From Xiphydria camelus (Eukaryota; Arthropoda; Insecta; Hymenoptera; Xiphydriidae), in assembly GCA_963678675.1 (NCBI GenBank), contig OY783197.1:28269470-28333469 (forward strand): 64,000 nt of DNA, given 5' to 3'. The translations under genes and the position numbers were made by a program. How positions within the stretch are numbered: position 1 is the first letter of the stretch; every line of letters begins with the position of its first letter. Shown here piece by piece: positions 46,892 through 59,471 of the stretch. Under the pieces are notes generated by a model. That model did not search any database. It was not told where the DNA came from and saw nothing but the letters and a program-made list of their open reading frames with translations.

Positions 46892-47531
46892 TAAATCACG
46901 TTTACCGTTATCAGCCTTTCCGTCGGACGAGTCGAAAGTCCACGGAGAAAGCGAAGAGCCAAACGGACCACCGCGTCGTCACCTCAGTGTACCGGTTGTA
47001 CCCTATCGACATTGTCGAACGTAACGCGCATCACGGCGAGCGAACGACAAGGGGGCTATTGTCGTCGATCGCTTCAACCTCTCTCTTCCTCCTTTCTCCT
47101 CGCGGGACCAACGCGGCGATCGCCGGAGAAGATGGATCTGTCGGACGCGTCAAAATATCTCCCGTATCCCTCGATCGCGATAGCGCCGAACACGTTACTC
47201 GCGAGCGAGTATTATCGTCGCCCTTGGCCGGGAGGAATTTCGTGACCCGCTCGAGGTCGGGGGCCGCGGGAAAGGGAGCCCGCGACGCTGCGGCGGAGGC
47301 GAGGGCATCAGCTCCGAAACCTCCGCGCGCGGGGACGCTCGTATAATAGGTACACACTAAAAATTACGAGGACCCGAAGATCGATCTCCGATTAAAACGA
47401 AATGGGCGCCGAACCGGCGCGCGGCGTCCATTCTCCGAGTTCCGATCGGACGTCGATTTCACTCCGCCGCGCGGGGAAGTAATCTATTCGTCGATGGACC
47501 CCGCGCTGAGAAAAGAAATGGTACCTATCTA

Positions 47532-47970
47532 CGCTGAGAAAAATAATTAGGTCGAGATGACAAAACGACTCCGGTTCGACGTGTTTAGTTGTTATAACCA
47601 AAACACTGGTCAATTGAATGAAGTAATTTATATTTTAAGTGAAGAAACAAATTATAATACGAATATTTACTGCGAAGGAAAAATGAAATAATATGAAAAT
47701 AAAATGATTTAAAAGTAAACAAATGTCTAACCTCTTGTATCAGGGTTTTCTTAACAAAAAATAATTTATAATCTCGAAAAACAAGAGTTAATAAATTATT
47801 ATTCGATAAAACAAACCAAGTAAAGCATGTAGTTATTCCAACCAAACGTTTTGTCCAACGAAAAAGTGGTCGGTCGAACCAAATAGATCGAGGATCCATA
47901 TTTCACCAAACGGTTCGGTCGTCATCTCCAGGATTTTGGTTTGATTGACCAAGTTACTTTTCTCACTGTG
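47532..47970. mobile_element. MITE family B copy with AT-rich insertion
   Basis: Ends cgctgagaaaaataatta / aagttacttttctcactgtg, flanked by TA (47530-47531, 47971-47972). The outer parts match 27592-27838 (catctccaggattttggttt), but about 190 bp of AT-rich sequence (roughly 47628-47820) is extra; its edges are weakly inverted (taatttata / taaattatta). Confidence 0.7.
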
Positions 47971-47972
47971 TA

Positions 47973-48240
47973 TTCAATTACCTATTTGTTTCGACCGATA
48001 AATTTGGTTCGACTGAACGTAAAATTCGCCTTATTCAACCACCGGTGAGCTGATTACGGCAAACCTCACGGTGTAATTGTTTCAAACAGATATTCGCTTG
48101 TTTCAACTTCATTTGGTTGCGTCGACTCTATTTATTTTTCCGTACACTCTCATGGCATTGAAATAATTACACTCTGTGAGGCTCGCCGTATTCAACTTCG
48201 TCGATGGTTGAATGATGCAATTTTTTTTTTCACTGTGCAT
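47973..48240. repeat. Fold-back repeat
   Basis: Arms gattacggcaaacctcacgg with tgtaattgtttcaa on the left, and ttgaaataattaca with ctgtgaggctcgccgtattc on the right. It directly abuts the family B element. Ends near ttttttttttcactgtg. Confidence 0.55.
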
Positions 48241-50261
48241 AGCGATTAACGATTATTCGAAATAAACAGGCTGTAATCCGTATGAGTCAATTATTAGTCC
48301 GATTAATTTGATCTGCATTTTTCTCAGTGCGCGTCAATATTATCGGAAGTTATTCGTGGCAAATGGGGATTTATTTATTCCACCCCTCCCGCGCGATCTC
48401 CGAGTTCGAGTCGACGATCGCTTCTCCCGCGTCGTCCACGCGTATCTTTCTCGAGCGCCGATCGCGCGCCCGATCGTCGGCACGTCCGTCGCGCGCGCGG
48501 TCACGTCTCGTTCGGCTTTTTGCGTCGAAGGAATTGAAGAAAAGGCCCAACCGAGAGGCACGGCCGATAATTGGCCGAGATCAGGGAAGAATGAGGGAAG
48601 TCGGAGTCCGGCTCGCGCGGCGCGTTGCGGAGTTTTGTCGCGGCGCGCGGCCCGACAAAACCTTCGGGATCGCCGCCTGAAGGAGATGAATCGCTCGCGG
48701 GGAGTGTCTCGGCGGCCGCGTAATTGACAGAGTCCGCGCGCACCGAACACAGCCCCGCGCGCATTTCTTGCGCGGACCGAGCACTGCAGTTAAGTTGTAA
48801 AGACGCGAAGCGTGCTGAGCGGAATAAATTGCCGTCGATGACGGCCGATCGGCCGGACGGCTTTCTTTGGCGCGGGGAAATCGCGCGCGGAAGCCGGTCA
48901 GGGCCGGGGGGTGTTCGTCCTCTTCGCGCCGGTCGCCTGGATGCAGGTGCGGCGCGGTCGATGAAGCTCGGCGACGCGGTGGTAAAATTGTCGGTGGCGC
49001 GCGATTGGAGATTGGCGGATACAATTTTCTCCCTCGTCCTCGCGCTTCTGGCGACGCGGAGGAAGTGGAGAACGTTCTCCGGTATAGAGATCGCTTCCGT
49101 TGGCGGGTGACGACGAAAGACACGGTAACGGACTGAAAGAAATATCGAGGAGCTGCGTGAAAACTATGTGTAATTATTGAAAGAGTTCATTTCAGTCCGA
49201 GAAATCTCGGAAAGACTCTTGCGGAATAGGAAGAGATATGGAAGCGACCCTCGGTTACTTTTCTAACTGACGAACGAACGTCATGACTGTCACGAGACTT
49301 CGTACACCGAAGATACGAAGCGCGTGTCCCTGCAGAGATATACGTACAAATCCGCGCGTACGAAAAACCTCTCAACCTTCCCACATATATAGGTACAAAT
49401 CATCGTCCGACTTGAACGAAGGAAGACGAAAATCACGAGAAACTCGAAAGATACACCAACCGCGTACTCCCCGCAATTCCCATTTCCCAGCGGACCGTAA
49501 CCGTTTCAAAGGCCAACAGCAACGTTCCGTGCGAAATGTGTTTCTCGTTTCGCGAATCGAGCCCCCGCGCTCCCCCGTCGCACCCCACCCTCTAACCCCA
49601 TTCGGCGAGCGGCGAGAAAAGAATTCTGCAACGCACGGCGAGGCCGGCGCGGCGACCGCGCGGATGACCACAGCCATCATCGCACCGGCCACGAGCAATT
49701 ACGCATAAACGCGCCGCTTTAGGTGAACGCGTACGCGCGTTGCCCAAGCTCCGGCCGCGCCGTGGTTGGTCGTGCCGGTGGCAAATGGAAAAGAGAGAGG
49801 AGGGCGTTACCATGGCGACCAATCATTACCGGAGATTGTGCTCCCAGGTTGAACCTGGCGCATGAATTCAGAAATGGCAAAGGGAGACACGTCCCGCGCC
49901 CTCCCTTCTCTGTTCTTCGGCTTTATCTTCGAGTCGCGGAGGCACAGGTGGAGAAGTGGGTATGTACGTAGAGCCGTCGGGCGAGGTGGGCTAGCGATGT
50001 GGGAGGGGAGGGCGCCGCTTTTTAACTTTCTCTTCTCTCCCCTTCTTTCGCGGGTCCGCGGTCGTCGAGGTATGGTTGCGAATGCGCCGGCAGCGCGCGG
50101 CGAATACACACCTCTCTTCGTTGTGGATTTTTTGCTCGAGGCTGGAAGGTGGAGAGGAGGAGGTGGAGGAGGAGGGGAAGAGTTCACCGGGACAATTCTT
50201 ATTCGGGTTTCCTGAGAGAAAAAAAGGTAATACAGGGAATGAAGGTCGAGGAGCGCGACCT

Positions 50262-50655
50262 GTAAGTTTTGGGGTGAGTCGAGCGTGGGAAAGAAACGGG
50301 TGAAAGAGTACGAGAAGAAGTAGGTGAAGAAGAGGAAGAAGAGGATGATGAAGAAGATGATGAAGAGGGGCGAGTTTAAGTAAGTTTTTGGATGAGTCGA
50401 GCGTGGGAAAGGAACAGGTGAAAAAGTATAATGCAAGAAGAAGTAGATGAAGAAGAGGAAGAAGAAGAGGACGATGAAGAGGATGACGAAGAAGATGATG
50501 AAGAGGGGCGAGTTTAAGTAAGTTTTGGGATGAGTCGAGCGTAGGAAAGGAACAGGTGAAAAAGTATAATGCAAGAAGAAGTAGATGAAGAAGACGAAGA
50601 AGAAGAGGATGATGAAGAGGATGATGAAGAAGATGACGAAGAGGGGCGATTTTAA
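50262..50655 (+). repeat. Three-unit GA-rich minisatellite
   Basis: Units 50262-50379 (118 bp), 50380-50517 (138 bp) and 50518-50655 (138 bp), each starting gtaagtttt and ending in a GAA/GAT-rich tract before gaggggcga. Units 2 and 3 each contain a 28-codon plus-strand frame (50431-50517, 50569-50655) encoding MQEEVDEE followed by Asp/Glu only until EEGR or EEGR-like ends. The minus strand gives Leu/His-rich frames. All are explained by the trinucleotide composition; there is no evidence of a gene. Confidence 0.85.
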
Positions 50656-52622
50656 GTTCGACGCTAAAACCCAAACGAGACGCGCTACTCCCGATAAGAA
50701 AGCGCATTCGATTCGACAGTACTACCCAAAAGCTCGGAAAATGTTCCCACCGTTTCTCCTCGGTTCGACGCTTCGAAAATTACCCCGAAGGCCAAGCGAG
50801 CCCTTCTTCGAGCTCGCTCGACGCGGCCGAGAGGAGAATTTCCAGAGCGTCGCCGGCACCAACGACACGCCTCGTTTTCCATAGAGTCTCGCTTGCGTCA
50901 CGCTCCGTCGACCGGGCACGGCTCTGCTTCGCACAATGTGGAACTAGGGCGTGCAGCCTTCAAAGCGATACATCGAACGGACGCGCGTTATCGGAAAGGA
51001 GCTGTCGTGCGCGTCGCTTTTTTAATATTCACCCACGGCGTTCGCGCGATGCGTCGCTGGTTTGTTCTCCGAGTAGCGTCGGCGCGTTCGTTCTCTCCTC
51101 GATCCCTCCCCTCTTTCCCTCCGTCTCACCCTCCCCCTTTCTCTCTTTCTTCCCCCGTCGCTCCTCCGCACGTGCACTCTGACCAAACGCTGCTCGCGTA
51201 CAACACCCCTTTGAAGTTAATTACGGAACAACACTAATTTTCCCTCCTCGCTTTCTTGAAGTTTCGCATAGTGCTTTCGGGGAAATTAAATAAAGCGCCG
51301 CCGGGTGCGAGACTTTTCGCGCTGATTTACGTAACAGAAGCGGTCGATCGAATGAAGACTCGGGTAATGCACTATTATTTTTAGATTGCGAAGGAATGAT
51401 CGATGAATGCGTTATTTAACTGTGTGCGCTCTGCAATTCGGTCTTCTCGTAAAAAAAATATTCACATTTTTAAATTCAATTTGTAATCTGTATACATATT
51501 TAATATCACGAGATACAAAAAATGTACCGAGAAAATAATTATTCACCGAGTTACAAGCGCGTTTCTCTCTACGACATTGTTACGTCATCGAAGCGCGAGC
51601 AACGAATTCGAGTCTTACAACACGACGACGTAGTTGCATTTTTCAATATCGTTTTCAAGCTTAAATAATTTCGTCCAAACTCTTCGAATCCGCAGTGACA
51701 AAACTGAACGAGAAAGCCGAATTGCACCGCGATTACGAATAGCGGATAGCGTACCAAACGCTGATCGTGGAATCCACCCCGTGACATTTCGCTGCTTCCG
51801 AGCGGCAGCGGCGAATGTCATATTCCGACGTATATCGACCTCGTGCAATTGCAATTATCCCGTCACATTCGTGAACCTTTCAGTTACATCGACACAGAAC
51901 TCGCTTTCCAGCTCGAAATGCAATCCTCGAAGCAACCGTAACGCGCCGTGGACTCGTCACGTGTCCGCGCGGCGGTGCGATCACCGTACGTTTCCACTGG
52001 CATCGAGTGCAGGCGCGCGTGCAGTCGGATTCGCTATGCGGAGAATCCCACGACGACGAGTCGTCCCGGCGCGCTCGCTCCTCGACAAATTGGCGAGACG
52101 GAGGCTTCGAATTGCAGGGGCGCCCGCGTCGTCGCCGTCGTCGGGTCTCTTTTGTGCAGGACCGATCGTCCGGGTCGGCCGTTTCGACCCGCGGAACGAT
52201 CGGGTTCAAAGCGGAGTTCCGCACGGCGTTGCCTAATCGTTTACACGCTTCCGACCACCGGCGAACGAAAACGCGCGTCGATCGCCCGCCGAGAATATTC
52301 GCGCGTAACGAAGCGAATTGCGATATTCAGCGGCGCGACGCTCAAAGGAAATGGAATTGCTTCTCGTCACTTTGTGATCCCGCGGGAAACCGTAACCAGG
52401 GAAATGTATGGGGGTGGGTGGCGCGGCGGAGGGGAGAGAGAGAGAGAGGAGTCGGGGAATCGCGAGACGACGACGACGACGACGTCGTCTTCTCTTTTGG
52501 TTCGACTGATTTCACCGCGCGGTGCTCGCCCGAGAGACTCGCATGTTGATACTGCGTTACGAGAGTAAAAGAATGTTTCTTTTTCATCTTTCGAAATATT
52601 CGAGTCTACGCTTCCTTTGGCA

Positions 52623-52651
52623 GGAGAGAGAGAGAGAGAGAGAGAGAGAGA
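52623..52651. repeat. (GA)n microsatellite
   Basis: About 14 GA units; no associated gene. Confidence 0.95.
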
Positions 52652-53687
52652 TTCTCGTACGCGCGCGCCTTTTGTCATTTGAATTATTCATGGCGAATAC
52701 ACAAAGCGGTGATACGGCTTGACGGTGCCGTTGTTTTGCCGTACACGCGTGGAAACGCCGGATGCACGGGGAGAATTTCTACTCGAATATACGAGCATCA
52801 CTGTGCACTGTAATTTTCATCCTTGATTCGCTCAAATTGGTATCCACACTTGGACGAAAAAAAAAAAAAAACGCAATAGATCTCTGACTGAATCAGCAAT
52901 TACAGCGATTCTCATTTAACAATAACTTTCCTCGTTCCTCCATTTCCATTTACATATCCCTCTTCATCGCGTTTGCGGACGATACATAAATATGACCCCT
53001 CTACGAACGCAATAATGTAGGCGGATTTTGCACATTCCAGCCGTCCCTCGCCACCGCGGCTGTAGCAGGGTAAAAAAGCAGTTAGGGAATGTACGTGCCT
53101 CGCGCTGTTTCCACGCAGAGAAGAGATAGAGGGGGTGAGGGAGGCATCTACGTGCTTGTTTTGCGACACGCGGCCTCCGTTTCTCGGACTCGAGCCGCAC
53201 CAGGGGGTGGAAGGGTGCGGAGGGGTCCAGCAATATATGGTAAACTGTTGCAGCGGGGGCGGGAGAGGGACCGGCACCTCGCACGGTCGGCGTGGCTCCT
53301 TGCGTGATATATAAATAATACAGAGCCGGGAAGGTGGAAGAAATTCGTTTTCGGCTCGGTTCTCCGTCTGCGGAATGGACCACGTGGGAAAAACAGGCGC
53401 GGCAGGTTTTACGACCTTTCCGGCGGGCGACTCGATAAAACGAACCTGCTGCACTCGCGCGATGAGGGTGACTCGCGGCAACCCTCGCGGAGGAGAGAAG
53501 ATTACCCTCGCGAGAAAGGGCGTGGAAGGGGTGAACTCTCTAACACGACGATAGAACGACGACGTTCGGGTGTGATATTCAATTTCACGGGTTTTATTAG
53601 CCCCGACGCGCTTTAAGCTTCGCTCCACCCTCTCCTGCCTTGCCTTTTCGATGACACTCGGCGCGGCCGGCCCTTCAACGCACCAAC

Positions 53688-53845
53688 ACTCAAAAAAATT
53701 TGGCCACAACTAGAAAATTATAGTAATTGCAGTGATGATTTTCTTCGCAATAGCAAGAATTCTTGCTACGCTAGAAATATTTTTCTAGTTGTGTCTGAGG
53801 CAGCCAAAAATATAGCTGTGAATTAGCTAAATACCTTTTTCAGTG
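53688..53845. mobile_element. Small MITE-like element
   Basis: Begins cactcaaaaaaatttggcc and ends tacctttttcagtg. Internal inverted pair acaactagaaaa / tttttctagttgt, and gcaagaattcttgc as a perfect palindrome near the centre. The termini recall the CACTGAG group but are not well conserved. Confidence 0.5.
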
Positions 53846-53929
53846 AAGGAAACGTCATTTTTAACATGAAAGATCTCTCGGTCAACGGATCAAACGTACA
53901 GGCGTCTGTATTATTTATAAATGGAGAAA

Positions 53930-54424
53930 AGGAATTAGTTGGATCTACTGAAAATTACTTGCAGAGTCGCGAGTAATTATTTAGTCGGATCAATTTGATC
54001 CTCCTTCGTATATATATCGATTAGATATTTCTTTCTATAGCAATCACGTAACTATTTCACACGATTGTCAGGAAGAGATATCTAAGATGCTCGGGAAAAA
54101 GAGTACCTGCAAGTCAAAAAATGGTATTGCTCGGAAAACACCTTTATTTGTTTATATTGAAACGCAAACTGTTGAAAAAAAATGTATAAAATGAAAATAA
54201 CACTTCTCATAAGAACCGTTAAACGCATGTAGCACACGAATATCTCTAGGAAAGTGGAAGAAAATTGTACAAGTGTTTTGGTAGGCGACTTTGACTTATA
54301 CTCTTTTTCCCGGGCATCCTAGATATCTAATTGACACGATAAAAAATGTCACTGATGTAAATAATCAAGTACTCGCGAACCCGCAAGTAATTTCCAGTAG
54401 GTTCAATTAATTCGTTTCACCGCG
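53930..54424. mobile_element. MITE family F copy 3, with 240-bp insertion
   Basis: Subterminal repeats actgaaaattacttgcagag and cgcgaacccgcaagtaattt are inverted, and the body matches 16386-16636 outside the inserted segment 54083-54321. TA follows the right end (54425-54426). Confidence 0.75.
54083..54321. mobile_element. 239-bp inverted-repeat element nested in family F
   Basis: Inverted ends taagatgctcgggaaaaaga / tctttttcccgggcatccta. The host sequence gatatcta occurs on both sides (54077-54084 and 54322-54329); reading the element as starting with the TIR's TA gives a 6-bp duplication gatatc, and reading it from 54085 gives 8 bp with slightly asymmetric ends. An 8-bp duplication would suggest hAT. 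The interior is AT-rich and non-coding. Confidence 0.7.
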
Positions 54425-55495
54425 TACGAGTCTCCTTCCAGTTCCACGAAGGGAACGCAGAGTCGTCTTATCACCCTTGCAACGCGAATTCCCTGCGAAT
54501 ATCGTGGGAACCGCGAGCCGTAGCTTCCACGAGGCTCGGTTAAATTATCCATTCGGAGGGTTGAAGCTAGGTCAGCCGGTGGTTATCGGTGAAAGCCGCA
54601 GCCCCGAGGTGGAAATCAATTTTTGAAAGCGTCGAACCCAATCGCGATCTCGTCGTCCCGCGCTTCACGAGTTTCGTCTCTGCGGCGAGCGGATGAAATG
54701 CAAAGTCCGTCTAAAGCTCGAATAAAAGGACGCGTCGAAATGTCAATAAAAAAGATTTCGGCCGCTCTACTCCCGACACGTATGTAGATAAGCGAGAGGA
54801 ATAACGGAACGATTGCAAACACAAATGCACATGTCCATAATTCCACGAAGTTTCCCCGAGTATTTTTCTCATCCCTGTCCCAGCGAGCCGGGAAAACGTG
54901 GCGGAGGGTCCGCCGCGCGGAGGATTGACAATGAAGGGGTCGAATCCGAATGGGGTGGATCCGCCGAGGCACAACGAGGGTGAATTCGCAGGAGAGGAGA
55001 ACCTACAAATGTCGGGCGTTTAAATTGAACGGCTCACGGACGCGATCTCCGGGACGCGCGTTGCGAAAGGGGATGGAAACCTTCCGATAACGCTCTCGCG
55101 GCGCACAGACCCTCGCGTGCACCGCAGTCGGGTCGCTCTCGGAGGGACCGTCTGGACTCGTCGCCCGTGGAATACGCGCGGCCTGCGATTGCGTCAGCGT
55201 GCGGGGGTCGATGATGAAAGGACTTTACGACGAGAGGGACGGGGGAGATACAGAGGCTTCCGAAAACTGGCGCAGTGGACGTTTCCGGTGAAAGACTGCG
55301 GATTCTGCCGTGCCGAGTCACGCGGCGAGGAGAAAATACTTTTCGCACGGTGTCTGGTAAAATTTAAGAGTGCAATTTCCTGAACTCACCAAGTTTTTCA
55401 ATAACAAAGTCTCCCTGATTTTCATAATCTATGCAGATCTATGACGCAACGGCGAACGCGACAATCGCCCTCTAGGACGATTTTATATATGGGCG

Positions 55496-55950
55496 GTGAA
55501 TAATTTTTTCGTATACACAAATCATCGATATTCTATATTTTCGTTGAGATGTCGACTTTATGACAATGCTTTTTTGGTAACCAGCGCGAAAAAATACATA
55601 CGACGGGGTGGTCGAGCGATCGATTCCAGAGATTTGGATTTTTGGGAAAAATTGAAAACAAAATGTCGAGGCAAAAATTGAAATCTCTGGAATCGAGCTC
55701 TCGACTGCTTTATCCTATGTATTTTTTTCACGCTGATTTTGAAAATCACAGATTCGTTGGGGAAATTTCAAGTGGGTACAGAGATATCGATAATATTATT
55801 TGTGAAAAGGTAATTTTGTTCTACATAAAATCGACGATATTTTATATTTCCATTGGGACATCTCGACCTGGTAATCGTACTTTTCGGAATCAGCGCGAAA
55901 AAATACACGAGACAGGGTGATCGAGCGATCGATTCCAATGATCTTGCCGG
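55496..55950. repeat. Dispersed units of the 321-bp palindromic repeat
   Basis: About 1.4 diverged units: ggtggtcgagcgatcgattc, inverted aaatctctggaatcgagctc, then cggaatcagcgcgaaaaaat and a second gatcgagcgatcgattccaa before the sequence becomes unique near 55940. This shows that the unit can also occur in short tandem form outside the 1.65-kb element. Confidence 0.65.
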
Positions 55951-57762
55951 CGTATTCCCTCAAACTCGCGTCACGATCACACATCTGTATCGAATTCGAA
56001 ACGAGTATAGGTAAACTGTACCGCATCGAAGATCTAGAGAACATAAATAAATAAGGAACGACCCAGACTCGCAGTTCTCCATCATTGTCAGTCGATTCGC
56101 GCGGTAACCCTATTTACGAGCGATTCAAGGTGTACCCGCGTGTCTTTCCCGTGATATACGCCATGCTCGCCGGCCCTGCTCGCGGAGAAAGGAAGGCGAG
56201 GTCCGATTGAAACGTCCAACCTGGCCTCGACTCGCGAATTACCATATGTGATGGATACTTCTTCGACATATCCGTTCGTCGCGGTGAGGACCGAAAGCGT
56301 CGAATCGATGATCGAGGAGGAGATAACTTCGCGTTCAGACGGGAAGCGCGAGGCGTGTATATGTGTGCACAGCGGTGCGTGCACGCGTTTCCCGCGTAAG
56401 GAATTACAAAACGGTCCACGGCTGCGGGGTCCCCCTTGATATCCTATAAATCAAGTCCTCGCATGGCGGAGAATGAGGTGGAAAAGTGGAGGATTCGACG
56501 CTTTGGTTCGCTCGGATGATCGATAAGGCAGGTGTGTATGTAAAACGTGTGACCATTGTAAAAAATGGATTCTTCTCGTGAAGATAAATATAGGTATGTG
56601 GGGTCGAAAATAAAATATCTCCAGGAGTAACAAAATATTGCTATGAAAAGTGGTACGATATGCTAAAACGAACGTGATTCGATAAGTATATACTATAGCA
56701 ATAAATAAAATTAAATATAGATGAACCTCATTATTATTGCATTAAATTATAAATATTTGAAATTACATACTTAATAAACAAAATTGTATATCAACAATTT
56801 TATAATGATTAAATAATGACTTATTATAGATATATTTTCGTACCCATACGTGGGAAAAGAAATACTTATAGGTATCTACACTTATAAGTATGGAATTTTC
56901 AGAAAAAGCTTCTCCGCTCTTTACAAATCCCTCGACATTAATTAACCACCACGGCTTCACCGCGCGGGAGAACACGGAAACCCAAATAAAAATTCTCCCC
57001 CGCCCTACAATTCCACCCCGACGTTTCGCCTATACGCCTCGTTTTTCCACCCTCGAAATAGATAAGAACGCACCACCCCCGTACGCACCCCTAACAAGCA
57101 GGTAAGCTCTCGCGTAATTGAATGAGTACCCGCGAAGGTGCTTTCACACGCCACCAATTTTACGTTTACGCAAACCAGGGAGACGTAACTCGATATTCAA
57201 GATCGACGGCTGCCGCGGGTACCGAATATCCATTCAGTCACTCGTTTTTCACGTGTGTACACACACGTCGCGCGCGCGCATTCTGCGGAAAAAATTCCCA
57301 CCGGGGAGAAAACGTAAATTCGCTCTCGGCGCGACCTAAATGTATTCCTGCTCCTCGGAAGTCTCGAAACTCCTGAAATAGGGGAAGAGGGAGAGACGCG
57401 AAGACCGACCGAGACTTCCTAATATGGAACGTGTCACTCCCCCCCCCCCCGAGTGCTTCCTCCTCGCAACCGGCGCGGCAGGGAGGGTTGGCCGGGGAAC
57501 GAGCGAAGAAAAGGTGGAAAAGAAGAGGGAGAGGAGACGCGAGAGAATACAAATTCATTCGCGACCTCTCGATGCACTCTTCGCCGCCGCGCGCGGAGAA
57601 GTTCTCGGCGAGACGCCTCGCGCGCGCCATATCCGGCCGCGTGTGAGCAGCGGGGAGGGTTCTGGCGGGGCGCGGGGAGGCGGAAGGACGTGCGTTTGCG
57701 GCTTAGTACAGTAAAACTGTATCGCCGTGCATAGCGTGAAAAAAAAAAAAAAAAAAATTCCG

Positions 57763-58099
57763 GACAAGCTGATTTTCTCAGGGTTGGTCAGCGACTGTCT
57801 CCTGAGTGTAAAATCAGCAGAATCGGAAGCTTTCCGAAAACCACCCCCAAGGGTTCCATAAACGGCCGCTAAGTCCGGAAGTAATAAATTTATAAACAAC
57901 TTTCACACGGGACAAAGTAATAGAGAAAATGTTCTTATGTACAATTTCATTGTCAGTCTCTAATAATTTTGTTATAGAATAATTTTCAAAAAAAAAACAA
58001 CCCCTATTCCTCAAAAGTCCAAGGGGAAAGTTTCCGATTTTGCTAATTTCACACTTATAGGAGACAGTCGCTGAGAAACCCTGAAAAAATCAGCTTGTC
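57763..58099. mobile_element. Inverted-repeat element, 337 bp
   Basis: Ends gacaagctgattttctcagg / cctgaaaaaatcagcttgtc with arms of about 70 bp including cagcgactgtctcct / aggagacagtcgctg. Poly-A (left) and poly-T (right) tracts flank it. The long inverted ends and AT-rich centre indicate a non-autonomous DNA transposon; the superfamily is not clear. Confidence 0.7.
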
Positions 58100-58732
58100 T
58101 TTTTTTTTCTTTTTCAAACGACAATTTCACTGCGCGCGATCGACAAAGACTGCTCCGTCATCGCGGGCCGTCTGCGTCTCGACGTCCGTTACCACTCGCG
58201 CGGCTGCGGGCCTTACGGCTGACGCTGCGGGGACGTCAGCCCCGCGCCGAGAGATGAAGCGGCCGCGGCGGGAAGCCCGGCTTCGACGTGGCATCGATTT
58301 TCCTTCGACGGGGAAGATGGGCACGTGTATTACGCGGGTATTACGACGCGGCGCGTCGAACGGAATCGGGGAGAACCGGCCGTGGGTGTGTAGCCTCCCG
58401 CGTGCGCCTCTCTGCCTCCGAGAGAATCGACGAGGAACGTACCGCGCGCGGGAGGGATCTCTGAATTCAATTACGCGAGAGGAGGCATCGACGTCGGGTT
58501 CGACGTGGGAGGCGATTGTGTGATTTTCAAAGGGAAGTCCTTCGGGTGTATCTCCTCGTGCGCGTGTAAGCGCTTGTGCGCTTATCGGGGGGTATTTGTT
58601 TTGCGGGGTTCAGAGATTGAGTAGATCAATTTCGACCTTTCACCTGGCGTGGCGTCTACGCGTGGAAACCGGAAGACGATTAGCTATTCTTTTCGGCTCT
58701 GAAAAATTCGAGATTTGTTTGCATGCAGTGGG

Positions 58733-59204
58733 AAAGGTAATTGCTGGTGCTAAAAAAGTCTTTCCTTCGATTAACAGCACGATGTATTATAATTCCAGGA
58801 TCGATCCATGGTTTTTTTCCTCGCGCGAGAAAATATTTGATAGGATGGAGTAATTTTGTGTACCTAGGTACTCTTCGATCGAAAATATATGTCATATGAG
58901 GCTAAACTTACTCGCCAGGAAAAAAAACTTCGATTGCTATTATCTCGTTATGTATGAGCTTTTGGCTCATATTTATGTGTCGCTTTTTTGGCGGTTTCAC
59001 GTTTATCCATAACAAAGTCTTACGTTGAATTAGGCCAAAAGTTCATAAATAATGAAGTAATAGCGACTGAAGCTTCTTTCCTGGCGAGTAAGTTTAGACT
59101 AATACGTTCTTCGACCAAGAATTAATTGTATTCTTCAAAATTTGTGAGATCACGTGTTCTTGATTCAAGACACATTTTTTTGATATCGCAATTATTTCTC
59201 CCAG
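58733..59204. mobile_element. MITE family A copy split by a family I element
   Basis: Left part (aaaggtaattgctggtgcta to gaaaatatatgtc) and right part (gttcttcgaccaagaattaa to caattatteetctcccagtg-like end at 59204) are interrupted by 58898-59101. The first terminus is degraded. The right part carries the usual gtgagatcacgtgttcttga and caattatttctcccagtg. Confidence 0.7.
58898..59101. mobile_element. MITE family I copy 2, nested
   Basis: Ends gaggctaaacttactcgcca / tggcgagtaagtttagacta, flanked by AT on both sides (58896-58897, 59102-59103). It is inserted in a family A element. The inner inverted blocks cgattgctattatctcgtta / aatgaagtaatagcgactg match 38389-38591. Confidence 0.75.
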
Positions 59205-59325
59205 TGCATGCCCATCGTCTACTGGTGCACGCGAATATACCTTCAACCCCCACCCCCTTTTTTCACGAAAGCTTGCCCAAGACTTCCGAATTCTATCGCT
59301 CCGAGAGAGGAAAGGATATTTGGAT

Positions 59326-59471
59326 GCTGTTATGCAAAACAGTGTCAACCCACAAAAATTAAAAAATTGAGGTTTTAACGGAATTGCCGTCTGTAGAGTT
59401 GGTTGAACATTTTTAAACAACATTTTAAGTAACTTTATTTTTGTGGGTTGACACTGCTTTGCATAACAGCG
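59326..59471. mobile_element. Palindromic MITE, 146 bp
   Basis: Ends tgctgttatgcaaaacagtg / cactgctttgcataacagcg, continuing with tcaacccacaaaaatt / tttttgtgggttga. The centre is AT-rich. The left flank ends in GA and the right in TA, so the duplication is unclear. Confidence 0.7.

Noticed and set aside
49807..50707. Leu/His/Phe-rich minus-strand frames of 238-255 codons
   Set aside because: Produced by the GA-rich minisatellite at 50262-50655; the repeats stay open in several frames.
52912..53709. 265-codon minus-strand open frame
   Set aside because: Long but without family resemblance or splice context; overlapping alternative frames and biased composition suggest chance.
55381..55440. 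Minus-strand exon candidate ending KLG before gtgagt, as CaMKII first coding exon
   Set aside because: The frame reads GDFVIEKLG, not the expected FSDNY...EELGK, and joining it to the 95-bp exon would lose the GK of the glycine loop.
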